Shown piece by piece: positions 18,382-29,534 of a DNA stretch of 64,000 bases. Position numbers and translations under genes: made by a program. Position 1 is the stretch's first letter, and each line of letters starts with the position of its first letter. The notes under the pieces were generated by a model that was not told where the DNA came from, ran no database searches, and worked only from the letters and a program-made list of their open reading frames with translations. Origin of the DNA: Pseudonocardia sp. HH130630-07 (GTDB lineage: Bacteria; Actinomycetota; Actinomycetes; Mycobacteriales; Pseudonocardiaceae); assembly GCF_001698125.1 (NCBI RefSeq), contig NZ_CP013854.1, forward strand, positions 2,418,001 through 2,482,000. Direction: 5' to 3'.

Positions 18382-19938
18382 ATGCCTGTTGCACCGGCCG
18401 CCGTTCCCGGGCGCCGTCGTTCCGCCGTCCGGGTGGTCGCCGCACTGGCGGCCGGCGCACTCGTCCTCACCTCCTGCGGTGGCGGCGGCGGGACCGGGCA
18501 GGTGGTCCCGGACGGCCGGCTCACCCTCGCCATGGCGTTCGCCCCCGGCGCGGGCTACGCCGTCGACACCGACGACGCGTTCGTCCTCTCCCAGCTCGGT
18601 GCGACGGAGTCGTTGGTCGCCTCCGGCCCGGACGGCCGGGCGAACCCGGCGCTCGCCGTGTCCTGGGAGCAGCAGGCCGACCCGCGCACCTGGCGGTTCG
18701 AGCTGCGGCCCGGCGTGCGGTTCCAGAACGGTGAGCCGCTCACCGGCGAGGCGGCCGCGTCCGCGCTGAACTGGCTGGCCGGCGTCCCGGCACCGCCGCG
18801 CGCGGTCAAGGGTGTCGGTCTGCGGGCCGAGGGGGACGGGCCGGCCGCCGTCCGGGTCACGACGACGGCGCCGGACCCGATCCTGCCGCTGCGGCTGTCC
18901 AGCGCGAACACCGCGATCCTGGCGCCGTCGGCGTACGCGTCCACCCCGCCCGCGGTGCAGGGCACGGGTACCGGGCCGATGACGATCACCCGGCTCGACG
19001 GCGTCCAGTCGGCGACCCTGCAGCGTCACGACCGGTACTGGGGTGAGCGGGCCCGGCTCGCCGAGGTCACGGCGACCTTCGTCCCCGATCCGGCGGCCCG
19101 GGCGCTCGCGCTGCGGGCCGGGGACGCCGACATCGCCCAGGAGCTCCCGGAGGCCACCGCGCTGGAGTTCACCGGAGGCGACTACGCCAACGAGGCCGTC
19201 GCCGCTCCCCGGACCGCGTCGCTGCTGCTCAACCAGTCCCGGGCGCCGTTCTCCGACGTCCGGGTGCGGCAGGCGGTGACCGCCGCGATCGACCGGACCG
19301 CGCTCGGTGAGCAGGCACTCGCCGGGTCGGCCGTGCCGGCGTCGGAGCTGTTCGGCCCGGCCGTCGCCTGGGGGGCACGGACCCCGGCGCCCGCCGCCGA
19401 CCCGGCCCGCGCCCGGCAGCTGCTCGCCGAGGCCGGGTTCGGCCCGGACCGCCCGCTGCGGGTCGAGCTCGGGACCTACGCCAACCGCGCCGAGCTGCCG
19501 ACGCTCGCCACCGCGGTGCAGGAGATGCTGCGCGCGGCCGGGATCGAGGCGAACGTCCGGATCGGTGACCACGACGCCCGTGAGCCCGAACTGCTCGCCG
19601 GTGACTACGACATGTACCTGCTGTCCCGCAGCTACCTGCTCGACGTACCGGACGCCGGCGCCACGCTGGGCACGGACTACACCTGCCAGGGCTCGTACAA
19701 CATCAACCGCTACTGCTCCCCCGCGTTCGACGCCCTGCTGCGCCCACTGGCCACCGAGACCGACCCGGCCGCCCGCCAGGAGGTGTTCCGCCGGGCGTCG
19801 GCGATGCTGACCGCCGACGCCGTCGGCGTGCCGCTGGTGCACACCCGGGCCACCGGCGTCGGGTACCGGGTGGCGGGGTACACCGTCGATCCGCTCGCGA
19901 AGTCGCTGGTCGTCCCCGGGCTGGCGAAGACGGGGTGA
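18382..19938 (+). CDS. Peptide/nickel-type ABC transporter substrate-binding lipoprotein
   Basis: 518 aa, ATG 18382 after GGAGAGGA. The lipoprotein signal ends LVLTSC with lipidated Cys32. The mature part is a cluster C (SBP_bac_5) binding protein: ESLVASGPDG, LAVSWEQQADPRTWRFELRPGVRFQNGEPLTG, RHDRYWGE and a later RQAVTAAIDR are family hallmarks. It captures an oligopeptide- or nickel-like ligand outside the membrane and hands it to the two permeases encoded next (GTGA overlap). The ligand cannot be read from sequence. Confidence 0.9.
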   Translation: MPVAPAAVPGRRRSAVRVVAALAAGALVLTSCGGGGGTGQVVPDGRLTLAMAFAPGAGYAVDTDDAFVLSQLGATESLVASGPDGRANPALAVSWEQQADPRTWRFELRPGVRFQNGEPLTGEAAASALNWLAGVPAPPRAVKGVGLRAEGDGPAAVRVTTTAPDPILPLRLSSANTAILAPSAYASTPPAVQGTGTGPMTITRLDGVQSATLQRHDRYWGERARLAEVTATFVPDPAARALALRAGDADIAQELPEATALEFTGGDYANEAVAAPRTASLLLNQSRAPFSDVRVRQAVTAAIDRTALGEQALAGSAVPASELFGPAVAWGARTPAPAADPARARQLLAEAGFGPDRPLRVELGTYANRAELPTLATAVQEMLRAAGIEANVRIGDHDAREPELLAGDYDMYLLSRSYLLDVPDAGATLGTDYTCQGSYNINRYCSPAFDALLRPLATETDPAARQEVFRRASAMLTADAVGVPLVHTRATGVGYRVAGYTVDPLAKSLVVPGLAKTG

Positions 19939-20876
19939 CGACGCTGCTGGTCCGCCGGCTGGCCGCGCTGCCGGTGGTGTTCGTGCTGGGATCGGTGCTG
20001 GTGTTCCTGCTGCCCCGGCTGTCCGGGCAGGACACGGCGCTGGGCATCCTCCGAAGCCGGACCGGCGAGGCCGACCCCGATCCGGCGGTCCTCGCCGCGC
20101 TGCGCGAGCGCTACGGCCTCGACGGCAGCTGGTGGGACCAGTTCACCGGCTGGTTCTCCGCGCTGCTCGGCGGGGACCTCGGCCTGTCCTACGCCAGCCG
20201 CACCCCGGTGACGGACGCGCTGTGGCCGGCGCTGGGCGTGTCGTTCCTGCTCGCGGCGGGCGCGCTCGTCGTCGCCGGGGCCGTCGGCATCCCGGCCGGG
20301 GTGCGGGCGGCCCGCCGGCCCGGCGGCCGGGCCGACCGGGTGCTGACGGCGGGTTCGGTGCTCGGTGTCGCGGTGCCCGAGTTCGTGCTCGGGACGGTCC
20401 TGGTACTGGCGTTCGCCGTCGTGGTCCCGGTGCTGCCGGCGACCGGCTGGGGCACCCCGGCCCAGGCGGTGCTCCCGGTGCTGACCCTGGCCGCGTTCCC
20501 GGCGGCGCTCGCCGCGCAGCTGGTGCGGGCCGAGACCGTCGACGTGCTCGGACGCGCCCACGTCACGGTGGCCAGGGCGAAGGGGATGAGCGAGCCCGCG
20601 GTGCTGTGGCGGCACGGCGGCCGGCTCGCGCTGACCTCGGTGACCTCGATGTCCGGCCTGTTCCTGGGCGGTCTGCTGGGCGGATCGGTCGTCGTCGAGG
20701 TGCTCTTCGCGGTGCCCGGGGTGGGCCGGCTGCTCTACGACGCCGTCCTCGGTCAGGATCTCCCGGTGGTCCAGGCCGGTCTGCTCGCGATCATCATGGT
20801 CGCCTCGCTCGCCGGGATCCTCGCCGAGCTGCTCGCGCTGGCGCTGGACCCGGTCGCCCGGAGCGCGGCCCGATGA
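19935..20876 (+). CDS. ABC transporter permease, DppB/OppB type
   Basis: 313 aa, GTG 19935 overlapping the previous stop by 4 nt. Six helices. An N-terminal DppB-type block is present (LPRLSGQD...ALRERYGLDG). The EAA-like loop reads RAKGMSEPAVLWRHGGRLAL. It forms the channel with the next gene product. No ATPase gene follows, so the energising subunits must be encoded elsewhere. Confidence 0.9.
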   Translation: MTTLLVRRLAALPVVFVLGSVLVFLLPRLSGQDTALGILRSRTGEADPDPAVLAALRERYGLDGSWWDQFTGWFSALLGGDLGLSYASRTPVTDALWPALGVSFLLAAGALVVAGAVGIPAGVRAARRPGGRADRVLTAGSVLGVAVPEFVLGTVLVLAFAVVVPVLPATGWGTPAQAVLPVLTLAAFPAALAAQLVRAETVDVLGRAHVTVARAKGMSEPAVLWRHGGRLALTSVTSMSGLFLGGLLGGSVVVEVLFAVPGVGRLLYDAVLGQDLPVVQAGLLAIIMVASLAGILAELLALALDPVARSAAR

Positions 20877-21691
20877 GGACCGCCATGGGGTACCGCCCGT
20901 GGCCGGCCACCGGTGCCCTGCTGGGCGGTGCACTCCTCGTGCTCGCACTGCTGCCCCTGGACCCGACGACCAACGACCTGTCCCAGCGGTTCGCCGGCCC
21001 GTCGGTGGAGCACCTGCTCGGGACCGACCAGCTCGGCCGCGACCTGCTCGCCCGGCTCGCCGTCGGCGCCCGGACCTCGGTCGGATTCACCCTGGTCGCG
21101 CTGGCCCTGTGCGCGCTGATCGGCACCGTGCTCGGCACGCTCGCGGGGTGGGCCGGCCGGACCGTCGCGCAGGTCTTCCAGCGGACGATCGACGTGCTCG
21201 TCGCGGTCCCGGCCGTGCTGGTCGGGCTGGTCGTGGTCGCGGCGTCCGGCGGGGCGCCGGGCGCGGGATCGTTGCTGGTGGCGGTGGTCGTCGCCGGGTG
21301 GACGCCGTTCGCCAGGCTCACCCACCAGCTCGTCGTGCGGGAACGGGGGCGGGCCTACGTCGAGGGTGCGGTCGCCGTCGGGGCGGGGCCGGGCCGCATC
21401 GCGTTCCGGCACGTGCTGCCGAACCTGACCCGCCCGCTGCTGTCGCACCTGTGCCTGCGGTTCGCGAACCTGCTGCTGACCGTGGCCGGCCTGTCGTTCC
21501 TCGGTCTCGGGCCGCAGCCGCCGACCCCCGAGTGGGGCGCGATGCTCGCCGACGGGCGGCAGTTCCTGTTCTCCGCGCCGCAGCTCGTGCTGCTGCCGGC
21601 GGCCGCCGTCGTCGGGACGGCGCTGATGGTGACCGCGCTCGGCCGCGCGCTCGAGCGGCGGTGGGTCACCGGACCGTCCGGACAGTACTGA
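20873..21691 (+). CDS. ABC transporter permease, DppC/OppC type
   Basis: 272 aa, ATG 20873 overlapping the previous stop (ATGA). Carries the DppC hallmark HLLGTDQLGRDLLARL near residue 45, the EAA-like loop AVAVGAGPGRIAFRHVLPN, and the C-terminal GLSFLGLGPQPPTPEWGAML. Partner of the DppB-type permease. It is the last transporter gene; DppD/DppF-type ATPases are absent. Confidence 0.9.
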   Translation: MRTAMGYRPWPATGALLGGALLVLALLPLDPTTNDLSQRFAGPSVEHLLGTDQLGRDLLARLAVGARTSVGFTLVALALCALIGTVLGTLAGWAGRTVAQVFQRTIDVLVAVPAVLVGLVVVAASGGAPGAGSLLVAVVVAGWTPFARLTHQLVVRERGRAYVEGAVAVGAGPGRIAFRHVLPNLTRPLLSHLCLRFANLLLTVAGLSFLGLGPQPPTPEWGAMLADGRQFLFSAPQLVLLPAAAVVGTALMVTALGRALERRWVTGPSGQY

Positions 21692-21748
21692 TCGGACCTT
21701 GCTGCTGCCACAATGCTGCGAGAACCACGATGCGGCAGGAGGTGCGAC

Positions 21749-22558
21749 GTGGCGGTCACCGACACGGACGGACGGCGGCGGGGCGAGGTCCGGCCCGAGC
21801 TCAAGGGCCTGGTGGACGAGACCGGGACGGTGCCGCGCACCGCGCCGGTCGAGGACGCCCGGCGGGTGCTCGCCGAGGACGGCGTCGTCCGGATCCCGGG
21901 TGCCGGCGACGATCCCGAGGTGCTGGTGGAGACCGCCGCCCGGCTGCTCGGCCGGCGGCTGCGGGAGCTGTTCGGCATCCGGCCGCAGGGCGGCACCGAC
22001 TCACCGGTGCTCGGCCTGCACAACGACGGCGCGTTCCTCGAGGGTGACGTGCACGGACGCACCGTGCGACTGCGCGACCCGGACGAGGACTACCTGCTGA
22101 TGCACTGCTCCGCACCGGCGCCGTCCGGTGGCGACTCGGTGCTGGTCGACGGCTACCGGCTCATCGACCGGGTGGCCGTCGAGGATCCCGGTCTGCACGC
22201 GTTCCTCACCGGCGCCGACACCGACTTCTTCGGCAGCCGGACCGACCCGCCGCGCGGTGTGCCGTCCACACCGTTGCTGCGCCGGATGGTCGAGCACACC
22301 CGTGGCGGTCGCCGGGCCGTCCGGGCCAGCGACTACGCGCTGCCGGTGCCCCGGGAGCCGGAGTGGGACGAGCACCTGGCCCGGATCGAGGAGTACGCCG
22401 ACCTGCTCGCCACCGCGTTCGAGGTGGCGCCGCGGTTCCGGCTGGAGCGGGGCGACCTGCTCGTCCTCGACAACTACCGGTTCCTGCACGGGCGGGACGC
22501 GTTCTCCGGGTCCCGGGTCCTGCACGTGCTGTCGGTACGGAGCACCGACGCGTTCTGA
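21749..22558 (+). CDS. TauD/TfdA-family Fe(II)/2-oxoglutarate dioxygenase
   Basis: 269 aa. GTG 21749 is chosen for the AGGAGG just upstream. The iron triad is visible: His and Asp in LHNDGAFLEG and the distal His in RFLHGRDAF, with the 2-oxoglutarate-binding Arg in the following strand (HVLSVR). The family couples 2-oxoglutarate decarboxylation to hydroxylation of small acids, amines or peptide-like compounds. It starts 57 nt after the importer genes on the same strand, so it may process the imported compound (inference). Convergent with the flavohemoglobin gene. Confidence 0.75.
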   Translation: MAVTDTDGRRRGEVRPELKGLVDETGTVPRTAPVEDARRVLAEDGVVRIPGAGDDPEVLVETAARLLGRRLRELFGIRPQGGTDSPVLGLHNDGAFLEGDVHGRTVRLRDPDEDYLLMHCSAPAPSGGDSVLVDGYRLIDRVAVEDPGLHAFLTGADTDFFGSRTDPPRGVPSTPLLRRMVEHTRGGRRAVRASDYALPVPREPEWDEHLARIEEYADLLATAFEVAPRFRLERGDLLVLDNYRFLHGRDAFSGSRVLHVLSVRSTDAF

Positions 22559-22567
22559 GCGGGTCGC

Positions 22568-23740
22568 TCAGTCCATCGTGAACGGGTCGTAGGTGACCCG
22601 GTCCAGCGGCGTGCCGGCGACCAGCATCCGGGAGACCGTCGACCGGATCATCGCCGGCGATCCGCAGACGAGGACGTCGTGGTCGCTCCAGGCGCCGAAC
22701 CGGGTCACGACGTCGGCCAGCGTGCCGGTCTCGGCACCGGACGGCACGTCCTCGTGCTCGACGACCGGGATCACGTCCAGCCACGGGAAGCTGTAGGACA
22801 GCTTGCGCAGCGAGTCGAAGTCGTAGAGGTCGTCCCAGGTGCGGCCGCCGACGAAGACCTGGGTGCGCGGCGGGCGCTGGCGCTGCCGGACCTCGTCGAG
22901 CAGGGCCTTCATCGGGGCGACGCCGGTGCCGCCGGCGATCATCAGCAGCTCGCGGTCGGTGTTCTGCGGGACCGCCATCCGGCCCATCGGCGGGCCGATC
23001 CGCCAGGTCTCGCCGATCCGGCTGTGCGCGACGATCGCCCGGCTGACCCAGCCGTTCTCGACGGCGCGGACGTGGAACTGGATCGTGCCGTCCCGCCGCG
23101 GCGCGTTGGCCGGGGACAGGTAGCGCCACAACCGCGGCCGGTGCGGTGTCTCGACCGACACGTACTGGCCGGCCTGGTAGGGCACCGGCTGGTCGGTCGC
23201 GACGGTGACGACGGCGATGTCCCAGCCGATCCGCCGGTGGTCCACGACCCGGCCGAGCCAGGACGCCGGGCCCCGCTCGGCCGCCGCGGCCTGCTGCATC
23301 GCGTCCGCGACGATCCCGTAGGCGCCGGTCCAGGCCCGCTCGACCTCGGGCGTCCAGTGCCGCCCGGCGTGGGCCGAGATCGCGGTGATGAGGGCCTCGC
23401 CGACCGCGTTGTAGTGCTGGGACAGCACGCCGAACTTGCGGTGGTCGCGACCGAGCTGCTGGAGGAACGGGACGAGGTCGTCCGGCTGGTCCACCATCTG
23501 CACGACGTGCACGAGGGCGCGCAGCAACCGGCTGCGCTGCACCTCCATGTTCACCGGGAACAGGTCACGCGTCTCCGGGGCGCGGCTGAACAGCGTCGCG
23601 TAGAAGTGCTTCCCGACGTCCTCGGCGACCGGCTCCACCAGCGCGAAGCTGGTCCGGATGAGTTCGACGGTGCGGTCCGCCTCGGAGGCGGGACGACGCG
23701 GCGGGGCGACGCCGCCGGCGATCAGCTGGTCAGCAGTCAT
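22568..23740 (-). CDS. Flavohemoglobin / globin-coupled flavin reductase
   Basis: 390 aa, ATG 23740, with GAGGAGAG upstream. The globin domain covers about 20-150 with likely proximal His100 in GRDHRKFGV and a distal Gln near residue 68. An FAD-binding domain follows (RLWRYLSPAN near 204) and an NAD-binding domain (GGTGVAPMK). Classical flavohemoglobins convert NO and O2 to nitrate. This actinobacterial type corresponds to Rv0385 and may instead have another oxygenase or lactate-linked role, so NO dioxygenase activity is not certain. Homologues neighbour clpB in mycobacteria, as here. Confidence 0.85.
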   Translation of the reverse strand: MTADQLIAGGVAPPRRPASEADRTVELIRTSFALVEPVAEDVGKHFYATLFSRAPETRDLFPVNMEVQRSRLLRALVHVVQMVDQPDDLVPFLQQLGRDHRKFGVLSQHYNAVGEALITAISAHAGRHWTPEVERAWTGAYGIVADAMQQAAAAERGPASWLGRVVDHRRIGWDIAVVTVATDQPVPYQAGQYVSVETPHRPRLWRYLSPANAPRRDGTIQFHVRAVENGWVSRAIVAHSRIGETWRIGPPMGRMAVPQNTDRELLMIAGGTGVAPMKALLDEVRQRQRPPRTQVFVGGRTWDDLYDFDSLRKLSYSFPWLDVIPVVEHEDVPSGAETGTLADVVTRFGAWSDHDVLVCGSPAMIRSTVSRMLVAGTPLDRVTYDPFTMD

Positions 23741-24060
23741 GCCTGGCGGACACTCTCCTCGGTCGTGCTCCGTACCGCGGTGCCGACGCCCGGGCACCGC
23801 CGGTCAGGGTACGCGAGATCCGCCGTTCCCCCGAGGATCCGCGCGGCCCGTGCGGTCAGCGCACGCGCCGTCCCGCTCGGGAGCGGTGAGCGGATACGCA
23901 TGATCACGAATCATCCGTTCGGGGACGGTGGGTACTCGTCTGGCGTGGGTGGCGCCACGGGCAGGATAGCGTCCGTCGCGGGGAGTGCCGACCTGGCCGG
24001 GCCGACGAATGTCGTGGTGATCGTTTGGTCCTGCGCCCGCCGGATGGCACGGTGGTGGTC
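23741..24060. other. Divergent intergenic region, flavohemoglobin and split-barrel genes
   Basis: 320 bases without a convincing gene. The notable content is an inverted repeat at 23900-23914, in sequence locally less GC-rich than its surroundings. Short ORFs here are shadows. The start of the rightward gene is uncertain, so part of this region could be coding. Confidence 0.35.
23900..23914. promoter_or_regulatory. Inverted repeat ATGAT-N5-ATCAT, candidate operator
   Basis: Perfect 5-bp arms with 5-nt spacer, 160 nt upstream of the flavohemoglobin start. It resembles FNR/Crp-type half-sites but with one extra spacer base. A regulator responding to NO or oxygen would make sense here; this is inference. 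Confidence 0.35.
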
Positions 24061-24837
24061 GTGCCGCTGCGAACACCCGCCCCGGTGCTCCCCCGCCGGG
24101 AGCGTCCCGCGCGCCTTCCGGAGATCGTCCCGGATCCGGTCGATCCGCCGCACCGGCCCGGGTCGGCCGGCGAGCATGTCCTGCAGGACCAGGTCGGCAG
24201 CGTCGCCCGCGCCGACCGCTTCTACGGCGACCAGCTGCGGGACCGGCTGCTCCCGCGGATGGTCGAGTTCATCGCCCGGATGGAGATGGCGTTCGTCGCC
24301 ACCGCCGACGGCCACGGCGAGTGCGACAGCTCGCTGCGCGCCGGGCCGCCCGGCTTCGTCCGCGTGCTGGACGAGTTCACGCTCGCCTACCCCGAGTACC
24401 GCGGCAACGGTGTCTACGCGAGCCTCGGCAACCTCGTGGAGAACCCGCACGTCGGCATCCTCATGGTCGACTTCACCGAGTCCCTGATCGGCCTGCACGT
24501 CAACGGCCGGGCCCGGATCGTCGACGACGAGGTGTTCCGGGCGAGCTTCCCGGCCGCCGGCGGCGAGGAGTCCGGTGGCCGCCGCGCCGAGCGCTGGGTG
24601 GTCGTCGAGGTGGAGGAGGCCTACATCCACTGCCGCAAGCACATCCCGCGGATGGAGCGGGTGACCCAGCGCCGGGAGTGGGGCACCGACGACCCGGCCC
24701 GCAAGGGCGGCGACTTCTTCGGCGCGAAGGGGACCCCGCAGCGCGCGCCGCGCCCGGCCCGGCGCCGGTTCCCGAGCACCACGCACCTCGGCGGCGGCGC
24801 CTCCCGCGCACTGCGCCGCCGCCCGCACTCCCGCTGA
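24061..24837 (+). CDS. Pyridoxamine 5'-phosphate oxidase-like flavin split-barrel protein
   Basis: 258 aa if GTG 24061 is used; GTG 24052 or 24055 or upstream codons are possible because no ribosome-binding site stands out. Core residues: FIARMEMAFVATADGHGECDSSLRAGPPGFVRV, then YPEYRGNGVYASLGNL and HVGILMVDF, typical of the MSMEG_1061-like or PNPOx-like family that binds FMN or F420. The C-terminus is Arg/Pro-rich with a conserved YIHCRKHIPRM segment. Probably a flavin- or F420-dependent reductase; the substrate is unknown. Confidence 0.75.
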   Translation: MPLRTPAPVLPRRERPARLPEIVPDPVDPPHRPGSAGEHVLQDQVGSVARADRFYGDQLRDRLLPRMVEFIARMEMAFVATADGHGECDSSLRAGPPGFVRVLDEFTLAYPEYRGNGVYASLGNLVENPHVGILMVDFTESLIGLHVNGRARIVDDEVFRASFPAAGGEESGGRRAERWVVVEVEEAYIHCRKHIPRMERVTQRREWGTDDPARKGGDFFGAKGTPQRAPRPARRRFPSTTHLGGGASRALRRRPHSR

Positions 24838-24872
24838 GCCGTCACGCCACGCCCCGGCGCCCGGCCAGGCCG

Positions 24873-24921
24873 CACTCATGGAGCTTCGGCCTGCTCCCGC
24901 CGGGCTCCAGCTCCATGAGTG
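24873..24921 (-). repeat. 49-bp palindromic intergenic repeat, copy B
   Basis: Arms CACTCATGGAGC (24873-24884) and GCTCCATGAGTG (24910-24921), identical to copies A and C. The 25-nt centre read on the minus strand shares GCCCGG and AGGC positions with the other copies. It lies between a rightward gene and the clpB promoter, a tandem context. Confidence 0.9.
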
Positions 24922-24998
24922 GGCCGGGCGGGGTGGGCCGGGCCAGGTGACGGTGGTCCATGTGGGTGGCACGGGTGTGATCCGGCGAACCCGTCGTG

Positions 24999-25019
24999 CT
25001 TGAGCGGAACACGCTCAAC
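24999..25019. promoter_or_regulatory. HAIR operator of clpB
   Basis: CTTGAGC-N7-GCTCAAC. Both half-sites are the same as in the main dnaK HAIR site, in opposite orientation. It lies 118 nt upstream of the clpB start, so HspR should co-regulate clpB with dnaK. Confidence 0.85.
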
Positions 25020-25137
25020 TTTCCTGCCGTTGGACGTGTCGAGGGACGGGGCGAACGGGCACACTGGGATCCGGGCGCTCCCCCCGGGCTATCCGAACGC
25101 CCCCACCGAGCGCGAAGGACCAGGAGGAACGCGGAGC

Positions 25138-27759
<2,622 letters not shown>

Positions 27760-27810
27760 TCCGCCGACTCGCCAGCGGGCCGGGGCGGTGCACCGTCATC
27801 GTTCCGGCCC

Positions 27811-28140
27811 ATGGAGCGACCGACATCCGCCCCGCCGTCCGCGCGGACCTGGCTGGACGACTACCGCAGGCGGATCGAGGCCGCCCGGGTCCGGGCCGAA
27901 CAGGCCTGCGCGCGTGCGGGCGAGGTGACCGCGACCGCGCAGACCCGGGACGGGGCGGTCGCGATCACCGTCGACGCGTCCGGGGCGCTGACCGACGTGC
28001 GGTTCGGCGCCCGCGCCGGTGACCTCCCGCTGACCCGGCTGGCGGAGACGGTGGTCCGGCTGGCCGCCGACGCGGTCACGGACGCCCGCGGTCAGGTCGA
28101 GGCGATCATGGAGCCGCTGTCCGCGGAGAGGCCGTCGTGA
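27811..28140 (+). CDS. YbaB/EbfC-like small protein
   Basis: 109 aa, ATG 27811. An amphipathic N-terminal helix, a short beta segment (GAVAITVDASGALTDVRFG) and a C-terminal helix fit the YbaB/EbfC nucleoid-associated fold. In actinobacteria many such small paralogues precede WXG100/EspC-type genes, as here. The final GTGA overlaps the next gene. DNA binding is not demonstrated for this subgroup; it may instead act with ESX substrates. Confidence 0.65.
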   Translation: MERPTSAPPSARTWLDDYRRRIEAARVRAEQACARAGEVTATAQTRDGAVAITVDASGALTDVRFGARAGDLPLTRLAETVVRLAADAVTDARGQVEAIMEPLSAERPS

Positions 28141-28478
28141 CGGCGCCGGGCTTCTGGGTCGTACCGGACCACGTCGATGAGCACGCGCGCCAGGTCGAGG
28201 AGCTGGCCACGGCGGTGGCCGAGTCCGGTCCGGACCGGGCCGACATCTCCCCCGACGCCTATGGCCTGATCGGTGCGGTGTTCGCGCAGGCCGTGTGTCA
28301 GCCGATGGCGGCGTGTGTCGTCGAACTCGGCAATCGGGCGGATGCGCTGCGTGACCTCGGGGACACCCTGCGGACGACGACCGCCGCCTACCGGGAGACC
28401 GAGGAGCGGAACACCGCGTACTTCATGGGGATGATGTCGTCGTCGTCGCTGTCGTCGTTCGGGCTGGGGCGAGCGTGA
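28137..28478 (+). CDS. EspC-like type VII secretion substrate-type protein
   Basis: 113 aa, GTG 28137 overlapping the previous stop. Opens FWVVPDHVDEHARQVEELATAV, the pattern of ESX EspC/excreted virulence-factor-like family helices, followed by a second helix (ADALRDLGDTLRTTTAAYRETEERN). The C-terminus is Ser/Met-rich. Likely a helical-hairpin partner of the larger protein encoded next (GTGA overlap), in the manner of WXG100 heterodimers. The secretion machinery is not in this window. Confidence 0.65.
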   Translation: MTAPGFWVVPDHVDEHARQVEELATAVAESGPDRADISPDAYGLIGAVFAQAVCQPMAACVVELGNRADALRDLGDTLRTTTAAYRETEERNTAYFMGMMSSSSLSSFGLGRA

Positions 28479-29428
28479 ACGCACCGACCCCGAACGCACC
28501 GACCCCGAACCCGTTCGACGCCCCGGAGCCGACCACCGGTGACCTGATGGACGATGCCTTCGAGGGCGCGGGCATCGCCTCGTCGATGTACGACGTGGTC
28601 GGAGCCGTCCAGGGGCAGGACGGACCGGGGATACTCGCTGCCTCCACGGTCGCGGCCCTCGACGCGCTGAGTCTGCGGGACGATCCGGCGGACGTGCTGG
28701 CCCGTGCCGGTGTCGGCTGGCTGATCGAGCACGTCTCGATCCTGCGCGAACCGCTCGACGCGCTGTGCGGGGACGCCGCGGAGATCGAGGACCGTGCGAA
28801 CGGCTGGGAGCGTCTCTCCCGTTCGCTCCGGACCCAGGCCGATTCCCTGGAGTCGTCGCTGGGCAACGCCGCCGGCGGATGGAGTGGTTCGGCGGCCCGG
28901 TCCTACGGCGCTGCGGCGGTCCGGGAGGCGGACGGCCTCCGGGCGCTCGCCGAGGACTGCAGGAAGGTCGGCGAGCTCGTCCTGCAGTCGGGCGTGCTCG
29001 TCGGGACCGAGCGGGCGATCATTCGCGACCTGATCGCGGAGTTCCTCGTGTGGCTGGTCCCGAAAGCGGTGGCGGCGCTGACCGCGACCGCCGCCACCGC
29101 CGGGGTCGGGGGCGTCGTGTCGGGCGGGTTGCTGATCGCCGACATCATCGGTTTCGCCAACGATCTCTGGCGACGGACCGACGAGCTGTTGACCGTGCTG
29201 GGGAGGATGACGGCAGCCGCCCAGGAGGTCGCCGCCAACGTGGCGAAACGGGCCTCGACGGACACGATGGACGGGGTGACCGCTGCCGTACCCGGCGCTG
29301 CGGAGAGCCTGACCGGGATCGTGACCGACCGGGCGCCGGGCATGCTCCTCGAACATCAGAAGCAGTCCGCCTCCGGGCGGGAGACCCTGGTCGGCTGGGG
29401 GCCGCCCCCGGGCACCGCGATCGCGTGA
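28475..29428 (+). CDS. WXG-motif (PPE/EspE-like) protein, possible type VII substrate
   Basis: 317 aa, GTG 28475. The N-terminus has a direct repeat (NAPTPNAPTPN). Long helices contain W136-S-G138 in GGWSGSAARSYG, the WXG turn, then a hydrophobic Ala/Val/Gly-rich segment (about 195-230, LTATAATAGVGGVVSGGLLIADII) able to enter membranes, and a polar C-terminus. The plan is that of long WXG proteins which carry a C-terminal effector or structural part. No catalytic domain recognised. Function unknown. Confidence 0.6.
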   Translation: MNAPTPNAPTPNPFDAPEPTTGDLMDDAFEGAGIASSMYDVVGAVQGQDGPGILAASTVAALDALSLRDDPADVLARAGVGWLIEHVSILREPLDALCGDAAEIEDRANGWERLSRSLRTQADSLESSLGNAAGGWSGSAARSYGAAAVREADGLRALAEDCRKVGELVLQSGVLVGTERAIIRDLIAEFLVWLVPKAVAALTATAATAGVGGVVSGGLLIADIIGFANDLWRRTDELLTVLGRMTAAAQEVAANVAKRASTDTMDGVTAAVPGAAESLTGIVTDRAPGMLLEHQKQSASGRETLVGWGPPPGTAIA

Positions 29429-29521
29429 CCCTGTCGTTCCATGTCGTGCCGCAACCCGGTCACACCCGGAAAGGTGCACGTCCGGGCCGTGGCGGAACCA
29501 CCTCGCGCCCTCGATCGGGGC

Positions 29522-29527
29522 TACGCT
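29522..29527 (+). promoter_or_regulatory. -10 element TACGCT of the 29535 gene
   Basis: Seven nucleotides before ATG 29535, predicting a leaderless mRNA. Confidence 0.5.
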
Positions 29528-29534
29528 CCGCGGC

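Noticed and set aside
18226..19842. N-terminal extension of the MFS gene to 964 codons
   Set aside because: The extra 540 residues are antisense to the ABC binding-protein gene and have shadow composition.
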